64,000 nt of DNA from Rhizophagus clarus. Taxonomy: Eukaryota > Glomeromycota > Glomeromycetes > Glomerales > Glomeraceae. The DNA is taken from contig BLAL01000205.1 of assembly GCA_015698045.1 (NCBI GenBank), forward strand, positions 124,001-188,000, in the 5' to 3' direction. Position numbers and translations under genes: made by a program. The notes below the pieces were generated by a model that made no database searches, was not told where the DNA came from, and saw only the letters and a list, made by a program, of their open reading frames with translations. Positions 1 through 11,272 of the stretch are shown piece by piece (the stretch's first letter is position 1; every line of letters starts with the position of its first letter).

Positions 1-944
1 CTCTTATGATCATAATTGTTAGGCTTCTCTTTTTTGTATTATTATTATCATTACTAGTTATGTTAAAGATAAATAATTGTAAAAAATATTAACTTTGATA
101 AACAGGATTTTAAAGAAATAAAGTCATAGTTTAATATAATAAATTTTGTTATTTTTTTTGTACAGAAATTATTACCAAATTAGCGATATATTGACTGAAC
201 AATAATCTTACGATCATTAAATTTTTACATACACAATATTGAAATTTACAATAAATTTTAGCCAATTAAATTTTAAAATTAATTAATAAAGATTTGTGTA
301 CTATTAAATTTATTAAAAATTTTTTATGCATGTGAAATCACCTGAAGTTGATAAATTATTTATAGGTGAAATCACCTAGGTGATTTCATCTGCAGAGCAA
401 ATTAGCAAGATTCTTATAAAATATTATTTTTATATTAAATCTATCATTTGTGTAAAAAAACATTTTACAACATTTTTTACAAGTTTTATAAAAAAACATT
501 TTATAACTAATTTATTTATAAAAAAATTTTTTTTTTACCTGGTATTTAAACTATTAACTTTACCTTGTCACTAATAGAAATATTTTTATTATTATATAAA
601 ATTTACCCTTTTTATTAATCAGGAACTGTCAATGTTGTTTACCACATCAACCTTCTCCTCTTCATCTTAATGAAATGATTAAGAGAATGGTACAAAATTT
701 ATTACAAAATTACACTGTAATCTTTTTTGGAATTTGAATCTACTTTTATTAAAAGTATACTAATTAGTAAATTAATATAATTCTTCAACTTAAAAAATTG
801 TTGCTAAGCCAAAAATAAGAAATTTTAGTGTATTGTAATATTTGCAATAACATTTAAGTAATTTGAAGTTTGGCTAATATCCTAAAAATTCATTAAAATA
901 AGTAAGATTATAATATTTATATTTTTAAATAAATTAAAAATTAT
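1..944. other. AT-rich stretch without a gene
   Basis: I see no credible coding region; the only long frame (380-574) is a translation of A/T runs. The one ordered feature is a near-perfect palindrome at 364-391, listed separately. The stretch follows the end of the hAT fragment on the minus strand. Confidence 0.6.
364..391. repeat. 28-bp palindrome with a third copy of its arm
   Basis: The arms AGGTGAAATCACCT (364-377) and AGGTGATTTCATCT (378-391) are inverted copies with one mismatch. A further copy, GTGAAATCACCT, lies at 332-343. The arm is itself a short inverted repeat (GGTGA...TCACC). It may be a head-to-head junction of transposon ends or a binding site for a dimeric factor; nothing here decides between these. 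Confidence 0.6.
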
Positions 945-1290
945 TTTACAAATTTTGAATTATTTTTCAATAAATTATAAACTTTCTTATTTTTTTCTTT
1001 AAGTCCGTCTATATTAATTTCTTTATTACTATTTTTTGCAATATCTAAAAATTTTTTTTGTATTATTTCCAATCATTTACTCTGATTAAAATACATGAAA
1101 AAATCAATTAAATGCTTAGCTTTCATAATTAAAACTTGAGCAGATATCATACTCTTCCTGACTATTAAATGCAATGTATGTGCAATATATTCTAATTATT
1201 TTATTTTTCTCATATTATTAATTGCGTTTTTAATATTACTACCATTATTAGTAATAATGATATAAACTTTATCTCGAATACGTTGAGGTT
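945..1290 (-). pseudogene. hAT transposase internal fragment
   Basis: Minus-strand translation gives the hAT block around the second catalytic Asp (VYIIITNNGSNIKNAINNM, usual pattern TDNGSN) followed after a TAA by IAHTLHLIV and LIMKAKHLIDFFMYFNQSK, which match the C/H-x-A-H-T-L segment and the following helix of hAT transposases. The catalytic Asp of TDNGSN is Asn here (GAT to AAT). A TGA at 1073-1075 interrupts a position that fits Arg (CGA to TGA). The BED finger, first Asp and C-terminal dimerisation region are absent. It reads directly out of the preceding gene in the same frame, so the two were joined by insertion or recombination. Confidence 0.7.
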
Positions 1291-3549
1291 TCGGGTATTT
1301 ATTAGCAGTATCTTTTTGAGTAAAATATAGTGATCTGTTTTCATAATGTAATATTTCAAAGATAGCTGACTTTCTTTCTGCTCCTTTTTCGCCATCTTTC
1401 ATTGTTTTCTGAAAAAATGAAGAAATATGCTCATGATTTTTTTTTTCTACAGGGCTGCAGGAAAAAACACTTAATCCAAATCGTTGATGCTGTTCCATAA
1501 ATTCGGGTAAATGATGAATTAGAACATGCATATACGGTGTTACATTCCTTGGACGATAAAGACCCATCTTAAAAGTAATAGTATTAGGTTCACCCTGTGA
1601 AGGAGTAAGAAATAAGTCTAACCATTGTTTTGCTTTATTCATAAATTGAGTTGGATCAGTTTCTTTGGACTTCATATCTTTGTAAAGCTGATAAAAATCT
1701 CGCCATAAACGATTAATTAAAAGTGCACGTTCCTCATTAAAAATCACTCTAAAATTAAAGCTTTTCAATACAACTTCCTTGTCACCTCCCATTAATGATG
1801 TATGTGCCCAACTCTATGTTTCCTGATCTTGCCAAAATTGAAATGTAACTGAAATTCTACGCATCTCAGTGATGATAACTGCTCTAATTGAATCATTAAA
1901 CCGATTTTGCATTTTAAGTTCTTGAAGTACAAGTAGCCATAACTGATCCCAAATTCTTAACATTATATGCAATTCATCTGCAATATAATAATCTAAAGGA
2001 ATTATTTTAAGAAGAGGAGGTTTGATATGACCTGGTGGTGGTTTTTCCGATGAATGATGGTTAAAAAAGGCAGGATCCAATTGATTCATATTTTTTTCAA
2101 TAGTATAAACCTTATTTTTATTACCAATATCTTTCTTAGTACACAGACACCAAAGACAGAAATAATTTGCATTAGAGGCATTGAAACCAAGTATAATAGA
2201 CAAAAATTTCCAGTCGCTACTAAAATATGGTTTAATTTTCCATATTTTTCCAGTTGAATCTTTAAGTCCATTTATTACCAAGTCATTTAATTCATTAATC
2301 ATTGGTGTCATTACTTCTTGTAAAATTTCATATTTTTCTATACCTGGATATAAAATAATAGTATGATGATAATTTGATTTTTGAATATTCATAATGTCAT
2401 TTAAAATAACACACATAATTATAACGTGCTTAACCTTTTTCCCTACATTTCAACCATCACCTGATAATCACAAATGAATAGTCAGATCATTAGGATTGAG
2501 AACATTTTGATTAATAAGACCTGGAAGTATAAAAAGTAAAATATCTTTGATTTTGCGATATCCAGCTTTTCTGATATATTTTAAAACCTCTTCTATAACT
2601 TCAGAATCATTAATAGTATTTGAATCTTCATTAATTGAAACAGAAGATTGTTGGCCTGATATATTTAAAATTAAAATAGGAATTGCTTGATTCATTTGTT
2701 CATTAATTTTTTTTTTAGTTTTGTAAATAGCACTTTCACATGGCAATTCAGATTGGAGTGCAGTTAACTTTTGATATGAATTCCGTGAAATAGGCCCTTG
2801 ATCAATTACTTTAATAAATGATTCATTTCGCTGACTTTCCTTTTCCATATTTTGAATTCCAAAATTAGCTTTAAAGGTTTTTTCTTGAACAGTAAAACGA
2901 ATTTCTTGTAGATCCAAATGATCATTAGGATGAAAACAACTAATTGCTGTGTTTTTAAAATCAACTGTTAAATGTTCACTAAATGCATGTACTCTTTTAG
3001 TTTTCATGGAATTGCTTAGCTTATTAAATGGTTTAAGAAGACGGGAATTTTGTTTTCTCTCGCGTTCTTTTTCTAATTCTTGAAGATTAAGACCAAATAC
3101 ATGAACACCAGAAAGCCTAGCTTGAGTATTAGGTCTCTTAATCTGTGAAATAAATATTAATTTGAAATTTAATTACTTAGATATAACGCATTATAAACAA
3201 ATTTTAGTCAAATAAATCCACCTGCAAATAAGTGTTTGCTGCATTTGTAGCTGAAGTTGTAGATGATACATAATTTTGATAATCTTCTCCAAACCATATT
3301 TTGAAAACTGGTACTGATTTTACATAGCTAATTTCACATCGTATCATATGTCGAGATATTTCTTTACCCCCAGCTTGTATGAATCATATAATCATCAGGA
3401 ATCTTAAATTGGTTACTACTACAAGTAGAAGTATAACAAAGTATATCATTTAAAGGATAAAACCCTTTTTTAATAATATTGTAAGTATAGTAAGTACTAT
3501 TTTGGTTAATTTTAAGAATGTTGGACGTGGGGTAACTGGACTGAAACAT
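1291..3549 (-). pseudogene. decayed transposase-like gene of a multicopy family
   Basis: Minus-strand pieces form one protein in order: 3549-3365, a frameshift near 3365, an exon to 3222, a GT-AG intron of about 80 bp (about 3143-3221), then a long exon to about 1291. Landmarks are FKIWFGEDYQNY at the end of the first exon, an LSGDG segment near 2455, SDWKFLSIILGFNASNANYF followed by a CLWC pair near 2190, DELHIMLRIWDQLW near 1950 and a VEKKNHEHISSFF stretch near 1430. I recall this layout from a family repeated in Rhizophagus and in some animals. Conserved Asp positions and copy number suggest a transposase, but I cannot name the superfamily. TGA at 2468-2470 and 2450-2452 and TAG at 1814-1816 are all explained by C-to-T changes. 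It is dead. Confidence 0.7.
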
Positions 3550-3879
3550 ATTTGCAAAAAGTTGATTTTTTTACGTATTGAATAAATAGCATTAGATATA
3601 ACTAAAATCTTTACCAATCAAAATGCTTAAACATATTGGCTAGTTGTCAGATCAACATTACACATGAATTAAACGAACCCTTTTATAACAATAATTTATG
3701 TAAAAAAAAAATATATTTGTACCAGTGATACTGTATCACACAATTTATAACTTGATCTGTCAAATTTTCAATTTTATTTTAAATTTTATTGGCTAGTTTT
3801 ATGATAAAAAATAAGTTACATCACAAGAATTGCAAAATTTTAATTGTATTGTTAATGTCATAATGCTGTAATGTAAATG
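3550..3879. other. AT-rich spacer
   Basis: No coding or structural feature seen apart from a CAGTG sequence at 3723 discussed under rejected observations. Confidence 0.5.
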
Positions 3880-4495
3880 CAATATATAAGAAAAATAAAC
3901 AGTGAAAAATTAAGGGGAGTGAAAAAAAGGAAGGATAAATGAAAAGGGATGAAGATAATTAAATAGGAAGTAAAAGGAAAAAAAATGTGAAGGATAGTGA
4001 AATTGAACGAAAAAAATGAAGAAATAATGAGATGAACGAAAAAACAAAAGGGAAATGAAAAGGAACGAATGAAGGGGAATAAAAAAAGTGAAAGAAACAA
4101 AAATAAGTTAAGGGAATGAAAGAAACAAAAGGGTAGTGAAAAGAAATAAAAAAACGAATGGTTAATAAGAAAGAACAAGATGAGATGAAGAAAGAAGATG
4201 AAGGGAAGCAAAGGGGAATGAAAAACAATGAAAGAAATAAAAAAAACAATTAAAGAACCCAAAGATCAATACAATGAAACAATGAAAGATTACGGAAGAA
4301 TCATGAAAGAAACAAAAAAGAAATGAAGAAAACAAAAGGAGAAGCGAAAAAATGAAAGAAAAAAATGAAAGAAATAACGAAATGGATAAAAGAAAGTAAG
4401 AGAAATAAAGGGGAAACAATACAAGAAAGGCCGAAACACCCACCATAGAAAAAAGGAAAAGAAAATCAGTTAATATCATTTTAAAGAAAATAAAC
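3880..4495 (-). repeat. long purine-rich tract (pyrimidine tract on minus strand)
   Basis: About 600 bp consists almost only of A and G on the plus strand (GAAAGAAA, GAAAAAAATG and similar words), hence T/C on the minus strand. Long frames in it are low-complexity Phe/Ser/Leu translations and not genes. It lies immediately 3' (minus strand) of the micro-exon ladder at 4496-4790. The same order recurs at 23280-24310 (-) and 41690-44750 (+), so the tract appears to be part of a repeat family rather than random simple sequence. Confidence 0.75.
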
Positions 4496-4790
4496 AATGA
4501 GAAAGAGACGAAAAAACTTACTTGAATATTTAGAGATGGTACACGTCTAAAAAAGAGACAAGAAGGTTAGTAAAAAACAAAGGAAAGAACGAAAAGAAAA
4601 CAAAAAAAGTAAAACTCACCTTGGATTTCCGCCAAAATGGAACTAAAAACAGCCAGGTCTAAAAAAAAGCACGAACAAGTTAATAAAAGTCAAAGGAAAG
4701 GAAAATAAAAGAAAAAAAGCTATCTATTACCTTCCTGAAGCTAAAGGAGTAGCTAAAGGTCATGCCTAAAAAGTCTGAAAAAAAAATAAT
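4496..4790 (-). repeat. micro-exon ladder, minus strand
   Basis: On the minus strand, short pieces of about 30-50 nt are each entered through a T-run plus AG and left through GTAAGT/GTGAGT-like donors. Examples lie near 4785-4735 (after CAG, ending GGAAG then GTAATAG), 4660-4610 (ending CCAAG then GTGAGT) and 4550-4515 (ending TCAA then GTAAGT). The pieces carry no shared reading frame. The layout matches ladders at 6080, 13760, 24310 and 41690. Confidence 0.55.
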
Positions 4791-4954
4791 AAACTATTTC
4801 ACACCGTATAAATTACATTATTAAATCACATGTACCGTGTTCGGACACACTGTATAAACTAAGAAATTTTCAAAAAAATAAATAGAGACAATGCTAATTT
4901 TCTATTATTGCCTATTATACTAATCATACTCTTATCATACATAATAATGTTTCT

Positions 4955-5590
4955 ATATGATCCCTCACAAGATTACCCTATGGATCATTTTTTTGTTTTT
5001 TTAGAGGGTGGTTTTTCATCCTCAAATCTACTTTTCAATAAACTAACAATAATCCCAATACCCGTTTTACATTTTTGCATCCTCTTCTGAATCTGTTAAA
5101 GTAGGGAATTTGATAGTGATTGGATTTTTAAATGTACATAAGATTTTTTCTGACTGTATAATAAAAAATACCACTCTGTCGCTGTTGTGATAATACCATA
5201 AAGGTATTCAGCATTCCCAAAAGTAATGCCTGCTTTACGTAGTTTTTTCTTGTTAATTTGTAACATTTGAATGAAACTTATATTAATTGCGTGTTACTTG
5301 CTTTCAGTGATACAAATCAGCTCTTCAGATCATAATCAACATGACCAGTGTTTTGTTTTTATCACCTACAACTTCAAGTTGGAGAACAAATTAATTTGTT
5401 CTAGTTAATTCTCTGACAATATTAATTGCAACGTGAGGAATTAGTGAAATGTACTAATCACGCATTGCCTCGTTATTGTCAAGAACCAAACCTCCCAAGT
5501 TACGCAATCTACGTTTTAATTCATTAATGCATTGTTCAATTCTACTTCGCTACTTGAGTGCAGTGTAAATTGAGGAATGGAGGCTAAACT
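4955..5590 (-). pseudogene. decayed PD-(D/E)XK nuclease-like exon of a SAM-like/CRN-type gene
   Basis: Minus-strand translation, with a frameshift and several stops, shows VDYDLK followed by LICITESKQ, matching an Asp then E-x-K pair of the PD-(D/E)XK nuclease core, and then AEYLYGIITTATEWYFLLYS and a GIIVSLLKSRFEDEKPPSKK tail. I recall the same order in many Rhizophagus proteins that place a SAM-like domain before this nuclease-like region, related to Crinkler-type effector proteins. Breaks include a frameshift between the Asp and E-x-K motifs near 5325. No intact product can be made. The family assignment is from memory of the motif order. Confidence 0.6.
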
Positions 5591-5885
5591 GTTTAAATTT
5601 TAAACCTTTTTAAATAATACATATATAATTTATATGAAGAAAATGGCCTTTTCTTATTTTTCATACACTCTTCCTTACATTTATGAGCAAAATCCACAAG
5701 AATCATTGCCAGTCCTTCTAACTTTTAAACTTTTCTTCGGTTGTTATAAGAAAGGAATAACCGGTTATTTCTTGTTCACAGAAAATATTAAGATGTTCTT
5801 CTTTAACTTGAATATTATTTTTTAAAACTAAGAGAAAGTCAACATCATGTTTATTTATGTCTTCTACGGTCTCGATTTCATGCTT
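5591..5885 (-). pseudogene. SAM-like domain exon of the same decayed gene
   Basis: Minus-strand translation runs VEDINKHDVDFLLVLKNN, then EEHLNIFCEQEITGYSFLI and LIDFA/NKC-like remnants before SSYK. This is the Rhizophagus SAM-like helix bundle (pattern K-H-D-V-x-x-L, E-I-T-G-x-x-F-L) that usually precedes the nuclease-like exon lying just 3' of it here. An intron-like stretch (about 5590-5632 on the minus strand, ending AAACAG) separates the two. A TAG in KFKS-stop-KDW and a TGA shortly after break the frame. Confidence 0.55.
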
Positions 5886-6079
5886 TAAAAAAACTGTAAA
5901 AAAAATTTTGCGTCATTGGTGTTACTTAGCAGTGTCAACTGATCTGACCGTTATTGTAATTATTACACAAAAATCTGGGGTTATATTTCAAAAATTGGGG
6001 TTAGGATTAAGATCCGCGCATATGTTATATATAATATACTGTATACAATGTTTAACAAAAAACTTCAAATTTCAGTAAG

Positions 6080-6850
6080 TTATGTTTTATTTTTTAATTC
6101 ATTTCTTTTCACGAATAGTTTTTAATGGTTATTTTTTGGTGACTATTCGGCTCTATGGATATGAGATTTTGGTAAATATTTCAAATCAACATTTTTCTTA
6201 TTTCTGTACCTTATTTTTAACTAACAGTTCTTTACTTTATATTTTTAGACAGCTCTTCAATTCCTTAGACATGCGAAATTTTGGTAAGTTGGTTATTTCA
6301 AGTTTTATTTTTGTTTTTTAATGAGTTTTACTAATAGTTCATTTTTTCATTATGCAGACAGGAGTTTAGATGGCACTTTAGATGGGATTTCAGGTAGTTT
6401 TTTTCTTTTGTTTCTTTAATGAATTTTTTTTTTAGTTTTCTTTAGTTTTTTAATAAAGCTTTAGACTTAGTTTCTTTTTATTTGTAGGTTGATGGGTCTT
6501 TGAGTATCTTTAAGTGAAGGTAATTTATTTTTTTGTCTTTTTTTTAACTTTTTTTAATAAAATGAATACTAAGTACAATTTTTTGTTTTTTAGTTGACAA
6601 ACAGATCTCTAAGCGTAGTATTTTAAAAATATATTTTTTTAATTTAGGTTTCTTTTTATTTTTTTCGTTCTTTTGTTTACTAACGGTTTGTTATTTCTGA
6701 TTTTTTTTAGACGATTTTGTCTTTTGAAAGGGAATCCAGTAATGGGGAATTTTGGTGACAAGAGATGCAAAAATGGTAAGCTCCTTTGCAAAACTTTACT
6801 GTATATTTTGTTTTACAATCCAACATTTTTTTACCTTTTTTTTGTAGAGT
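6080..6850 (+). repeat. micro-exon ladder, plus strand
   Basis: At least five units are seen. Each has a branch-point-like CTAAC/CTAAT (TTAACTAACAG near 6220, TTTACTAATAG near 6327, GTTTACTAACGG near 6676), a T-run ending AG, a 30-50 nt piece (for example ACAGCTCTTCAATTCC at about 6249, ACGATTTTGTCTTTTG at about 6711) and then GTAAGT or GTAAGC. Pieces share the ending AAATTTTGGTAAG or similar. They do not form one protein. This is the clearest ladder in the window. Confidence 0.65.
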
Positions 6851-6859
6851 TTACATAGG

Positions 6860-8184
6860 GTATCAATTAAAAATGTTTGATTCAGAAATAAATTTACTTT
6901 AACAGAAATGATGTATTTTTGTATTAATTGTTATTAAAAAACTAAATGATACAATAATAAAAATTATGCTATTTAACGATGAAATATTAATGATAAATAA
7001 TTTAATACCATGATTAATCAGATCAAATTGATTAATAACTTTATAAATAATTGATTAATCGATTAGCAAAAGATTCGGATCCCTAAACTACAATGACATA
7101 TCAAAAAATAAAATAAAATAAAATAAAAGATTCATGTATATGTAAAGAAATTTTACCCAATATTTTTACTACTTGCTTGTATACATCATTAAGATGATAA
7201 ATAAAGACAAATGCTTTATCAGTTGAGATATATATATACATATAATTGAAAGTCAGAAAATTAGTTTGCATATTTTTTCTGATTTTCTGATGTCATGTGC
7301 TAATTTTGCGTACTGACCTTATAGAATACCCTTGCGTACAACACTTAGTAAAAAATTGAAAAGACATCTGACCCCTATATGTATATTTTGGGGTTCTGCT
7401 GTATATTATTTATAATGCTGTAATAAAAAGCTACAAACTATAAATGCTAAATATATTAAGAAGAAAACCACTAGAACTATTTCTAGAAAAAAAAGCAATT
7501 AGCTATTTCTTGTTTAAACAATTTAATACGTAAAAAAAATAGAAAAATATCTTAAATTAGCATTAAATTTTGATCTAGAAAAAAATTAATGTATGATATC
7601 CATATTAATTTACGGTATTATAGTATGGTATTATAGCATTATAGTCAAAATATACATTTTATAATAAAGTATTATATATGACCTTAAATATTTATTCAAA
7701 ATTATATACTTTTTTTACTGTGATCTAATTTAGTGATATTCTATTTTTGCATGTAACCTTTACTCAAAATACCTATTTTTTCATATGATCTTCCCATTAA
7801 AAATGCAAAAAATATATGTTTTTGCATATAATCTTTATTATAATTAATCAGGATCCTATGCTGAGAATAAAATTAATTTATAAAATTAAAAATTCCAAAA
7901 TTGGTATATCATTTTATATTATTAATATATTAATATTTAGTAAATAAATTTCATAATTTTTTTCGCAATGATATAAAAAATTAATTTATTATTACTATAT
8001 ATATATTTATTATAATTAAATTATCTTTTTATACTTAAATAAAGTTATATATATCAGAAAAAAAATTGCTTATCAGAATAAAAAATTCAAAGGTTATAAT
8101 AAGAGTTTGCTTAGCAGAACTTAAAATAATTTGCTTATTGATTATAGTAAATTTTGAAATTTTCATCTGACCTATATATATATT
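6860..8184. other. AT-rich intergenic sequence
   Basis: No gene recognised. A short AAAAT microsatellite lies at about 7098-7126. Some TGATTAATCGATTAGC-type sequence near 7050 may be an old transposon end, without a convincing partner. Confidence 0.5.
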
Positions 8185-8438
8185 GTTCAGGATCCTGGTT
8201 AGAAAGTCTTGGTATTACATCAATAGAAGAGGCTAGAATATCAGATAAAATAGTAATAATAAAAATTAATTAATAACAACTTTTAATAATAGATAATTGA
8301 AAATAACTATTATGAAATGTAGAATAGAGTTAATAGTAAATTAATCACTTATAATAGATAAATGAAAGTAGATAGTTAACCATTATAAAACATAGAATAG
8401 AAAATTAATCACTTATATAATTTATTAATCCATTAGGA
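8185..8438 (+). repeat. dispersed 250-bp repeat, copy 1
   Basis: Starting GGTTAGAAAGTCTTGG, this block is a roughly 90 percent match, by eye, to 11025-11272, including the shared words GAAAATAACTATTATGAAAT and ATTAATCACTTATATAATTT. It breaks off after CCATTAG. It may be part of a solo long terminal repeat, but I see no matched ends. Confidence 0.75.
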
Positions 8439-9084
8439 GTGTACCAGAAATCAGCTGATTTTAAAGGTGAATGGGAGGCTAACTATTCGATCAGGTCGAT
8501 ATGATTACGTGATAATTAATATAATCTAGTTATTAGTAGTAGGGAAATGGGGTTTTTGGCACATTTCGATTACAGGGTTCTAGAATGGTTTCCTGGGTAT
8601 CAAAAATTAATCTCATAGCGTAAACCCTTTGTAAACATACATGTGACCTTAAGGAAATCAATTTGCTTTCTTGATTGGTATTCGCTCTATAAACATTTGT
8701 TTTCTATATGAAAAAATAAAATTTCACTTTGGCACAAACAAGTCCAAAACCTATTTGGTTTCCATCCTGGATAACATAAATTTTTTCGCATATAATATAA
8801 CCAAATTACCTCTCTATAGCATGTACACAAGATATGAAAGCAAATAGTGTTCACAGTCTGCAGAGCGAAGCGGAGCATGTATACATGATATAAAAACAAA
8901 CAGTGTTAACAGTCTGCGAAGCGAAGCAGAGGATATACACAAGATATGATATACAAATTGCCTCTCAATAGCATACTGCTTAGGTAGTAAGAAAGAACAA
9001 GCATGAGAAGAAGACGAAAAAAATATACTCTCTGGGTGCGTGTCTAAGCCAGTAACAGACGAATAGGCACCATATTTTTTTCAT

Positions 9085-9290
9085 TAAACTGATCACTAAT
9101 CTGATTACTTGCAAGATTAACCTAATCACTTGTTGGACTAACCCACTTACTTGCTAGACTAACCTGATCACTTGTTGGACTAACCCGCTCACTTGCTAGA
9201 CTAACCCGCTTACTTGTCAGACTAATCTGATCAGTTGCTTGACTAGCCTGTTTACTGCACATATTTTTTAATCTTAGATATCCCTGTAAA
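9085..9290 (-). repeat. captured gene segment with 42-bp repeats in the foldback spacer
   Basis: Read on the minus strand this matches 31148-31350 (+): it starts in the C2HC finger end (RLKNMCSKQAS) and continues as a 14-residue repeat of the type VSPTSDQVSLASE. The copy at 31.2 kb is attached to the retropepsin gene; here only the tail is present. This copy has CAA where the 31.2-kb copy has a TAA stop at 31195-31197. Confidence 0.75.
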
Positions 9291-9322
9291 TTAAAAAAAC
9301 ATATGAAAAGAAATAATAATTG

Positions 9323-9482
9323 TTCACGAAAAGTGACTGACTGCCCACGAAAAGTGACTGTCCACGAAAAGTGACTGCCCACGAAAAGTGACTGACTGCC
9401 CACGAAAAATGACTCACTGCTCACGAAAAATGACTGACTGCCCACAAAAAATGACTGACTGCCCACAAAAAGTGACTGACTG
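9323..9482. repeat. 21-bp tandem repeat, about eight units
   Basis: Units begin CACGAAAAGTGACTG and continue ACTGCC; some units lack four bases (17-bp form) and later units have CACAAAAAATGACTG. The array lies in the foldback spacer between the captured segment and the right arm. Confidence 0.85.
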
Positions 9483-10038
9483 CTTATGGAAAAATATGGT
9501 GCCTATTCGTCTGTTACTGGCTTAGACACGCACCCAGAAAGTATATTTTTTTTGCCTCTTCCTCATGCTTGTTCTCTCTTGCTACCTAAGCAGTATGCTA
9601 TTGGGAGGCAATTTGTATATCATATCTTGTGTATATACTCCGCTTCATTCCGCAGACTGTTAACACTGTTTGTTTTCATATCATGTATATATGCTCTGCT
9701 TCGCTTCGCAGACTGTGAACATTATTTGCTTTCATATCTTGTGTACATGCTATAGGGAGGTAATTTGGTTATATTATATGCGAAAAAATTTATGTTATCC
9801 AGGATGGAAACCAAATAGGTTTCAGACTTGTTTGTGCCAAAGTGAAATTTTATTTTTTCATATAGGAAACAAATGTTTACAGAGCAAATACCAATCAAGA
9901 AAGCAAATTGATTTTCTTAAGGTCACGTGTATGTTTACAAAGGATTTACGCTATAAGATTAATTTTTAATACCCAGGAAACCATTCTGGAACCCTGTAAT
10001 CGAAATGTGCCAAAAACCCCATTTCCTTACTACTGTTA

Positions 10039-11024
10039 TTGATGAATCTTAGTATATACTTCCAATATCTTGTAAATTAGAGATGTATTATATAGCTTAG
10101 AATATGTTATTTAATAAAAAGAAGTTACAATAAAAAATGTACATTGATCAGACTATTTAGACACTTTTTATGACATTTTTTGTTTTATTTATTGTCATTA
10201 TAAACCATATCTTTTTTTAAGTGATAACCTTAGCTAATTTAACAAACATATCAGAACTATTTCATTTAATTTCGCAATTTCTGAAACTAAAACTGAACAT
10301 AAGTAAATATTTTTACTCTTCTAGCCGATCTAATCCTAATATCAAAGCCAGTATCTATAAAAAGAAGCGAATAAAAACATTAGAAAATGTGTAATAAAAC
10401 AAAACAATCTGTCACGATTCTTTTACCTGGCCAGTTCTTTTTCACTAATGTAAACTTTGTAGTTAGCTTGTTTTGATAACTGGCATTTCATAATATTTTT
10501 AATTAAATTCTACTTAAGCTTTCCCTTCTATTCCTAATATTTTAATTTTAAGACATCTACAAAAAAAGAAAAAAAAAGAACGTTAGTAACATTATTATAT
10601 CAGAATATAAAAAAAATCCATATTTTTACTATACAGGAGTAGCGAGAAAACAGATACAACATCTTACAATTTATCATCCTACACTAGTCTTATTATTCGT
10701 AATTATTGAAATAAATGATGAATAAGACATGAAATTATAATTAATACATATAATTATGTTGAATCAGAAGATTACCAACACAAAATACATAAAATCCATC
10801 CCCTTCTCTCCCTTCATATTTACCAATTCAGAATATTCAACAAATAGGTCTAAGGCTGTCACGTGATAATACTAATACAAGACATATAATATAACTGAAT
10901 AGTAATACAAAACACATAATATAACTGGATAGTAATGCAAGTCATATGATAGTAATACAAGACACATGATATAACAGAATAGTAATACAATTATATCATT
11001 AGAAGAAGCTAGAAAATATTGGAA
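10039..11024. other. AT-rich sequence with no recognised gene
   Basis: Nothing coding is recognised. Around 10870-10990 a short motif (AATACAAGACA-CATAATATAACTG) recurs about five times, which produces the spurious minus-strand frame there. Confidence 0.5.
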
Positions 11025-11272
11025 AAGGTTAGAAAGTCTTGGCATTATGTTAATAAAAGAGGCTAGAATGTCAGATAGAATAGTAATAATAGAAATCAAT
11101 TAATAATAACTTTTAATAATAGATAATTGAAAATAACTATTATGAAATGTAGAATAAAGTTAGTAATAAATTAATCACTTATAATAGATAAACGAAAGTA
11201 GATAGTTAGTCATTATAAAACATAAAATAGATAATTAATCACTTATATAATTTATTAATTCATTAGAATAGA
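11025..11272 (+). repeat. dispersed 250-bp repeat, copy 2
   Basis: Partner of 8185-8438. It continues past the point where copy 1 stops into a sequence with GGGGAAACCCTCAGC near 11300, which could be the end of a long terminal repeat. Confidence 0.75.

Larger units (their letters stand above)
8531..10038. mobile_element. foldback element with 0.55-kb inverted arms
   Basis: The left arm (about 8531-9084) and right arm (about 9488-10038) are inverted copies that align along almost their whole length with scattered differences. Shared landmarks are GGAAATGGGGTTTTTGGC at the outer ends and CAGACGAATAGGCACCAT at the inner ends. The spacer of about 400 bp has two tandem arrays: 9100-9250 and 9323-9482. 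No transposase is encoded. The long frames in the arms are mirror images of each other and not genes. Target duplications were not identified at the outer ends. Confidence 0.85.

Noticed and set aside
3723..4850. CAGTG at 3723 and an inverted CAGTG at about 4850 as hAT ends around the first ladder and tract
   Set aside because: Only five bases agree and the flanking 8-mers do not match; too weak to call an element.
5990..7085. TTAGGATTAAGATCCG and an inverted GTTTAGGGATCCGAATC as ends of the second ladder
   Set aside because: Alignment needs gaps and no target duplication is seen.
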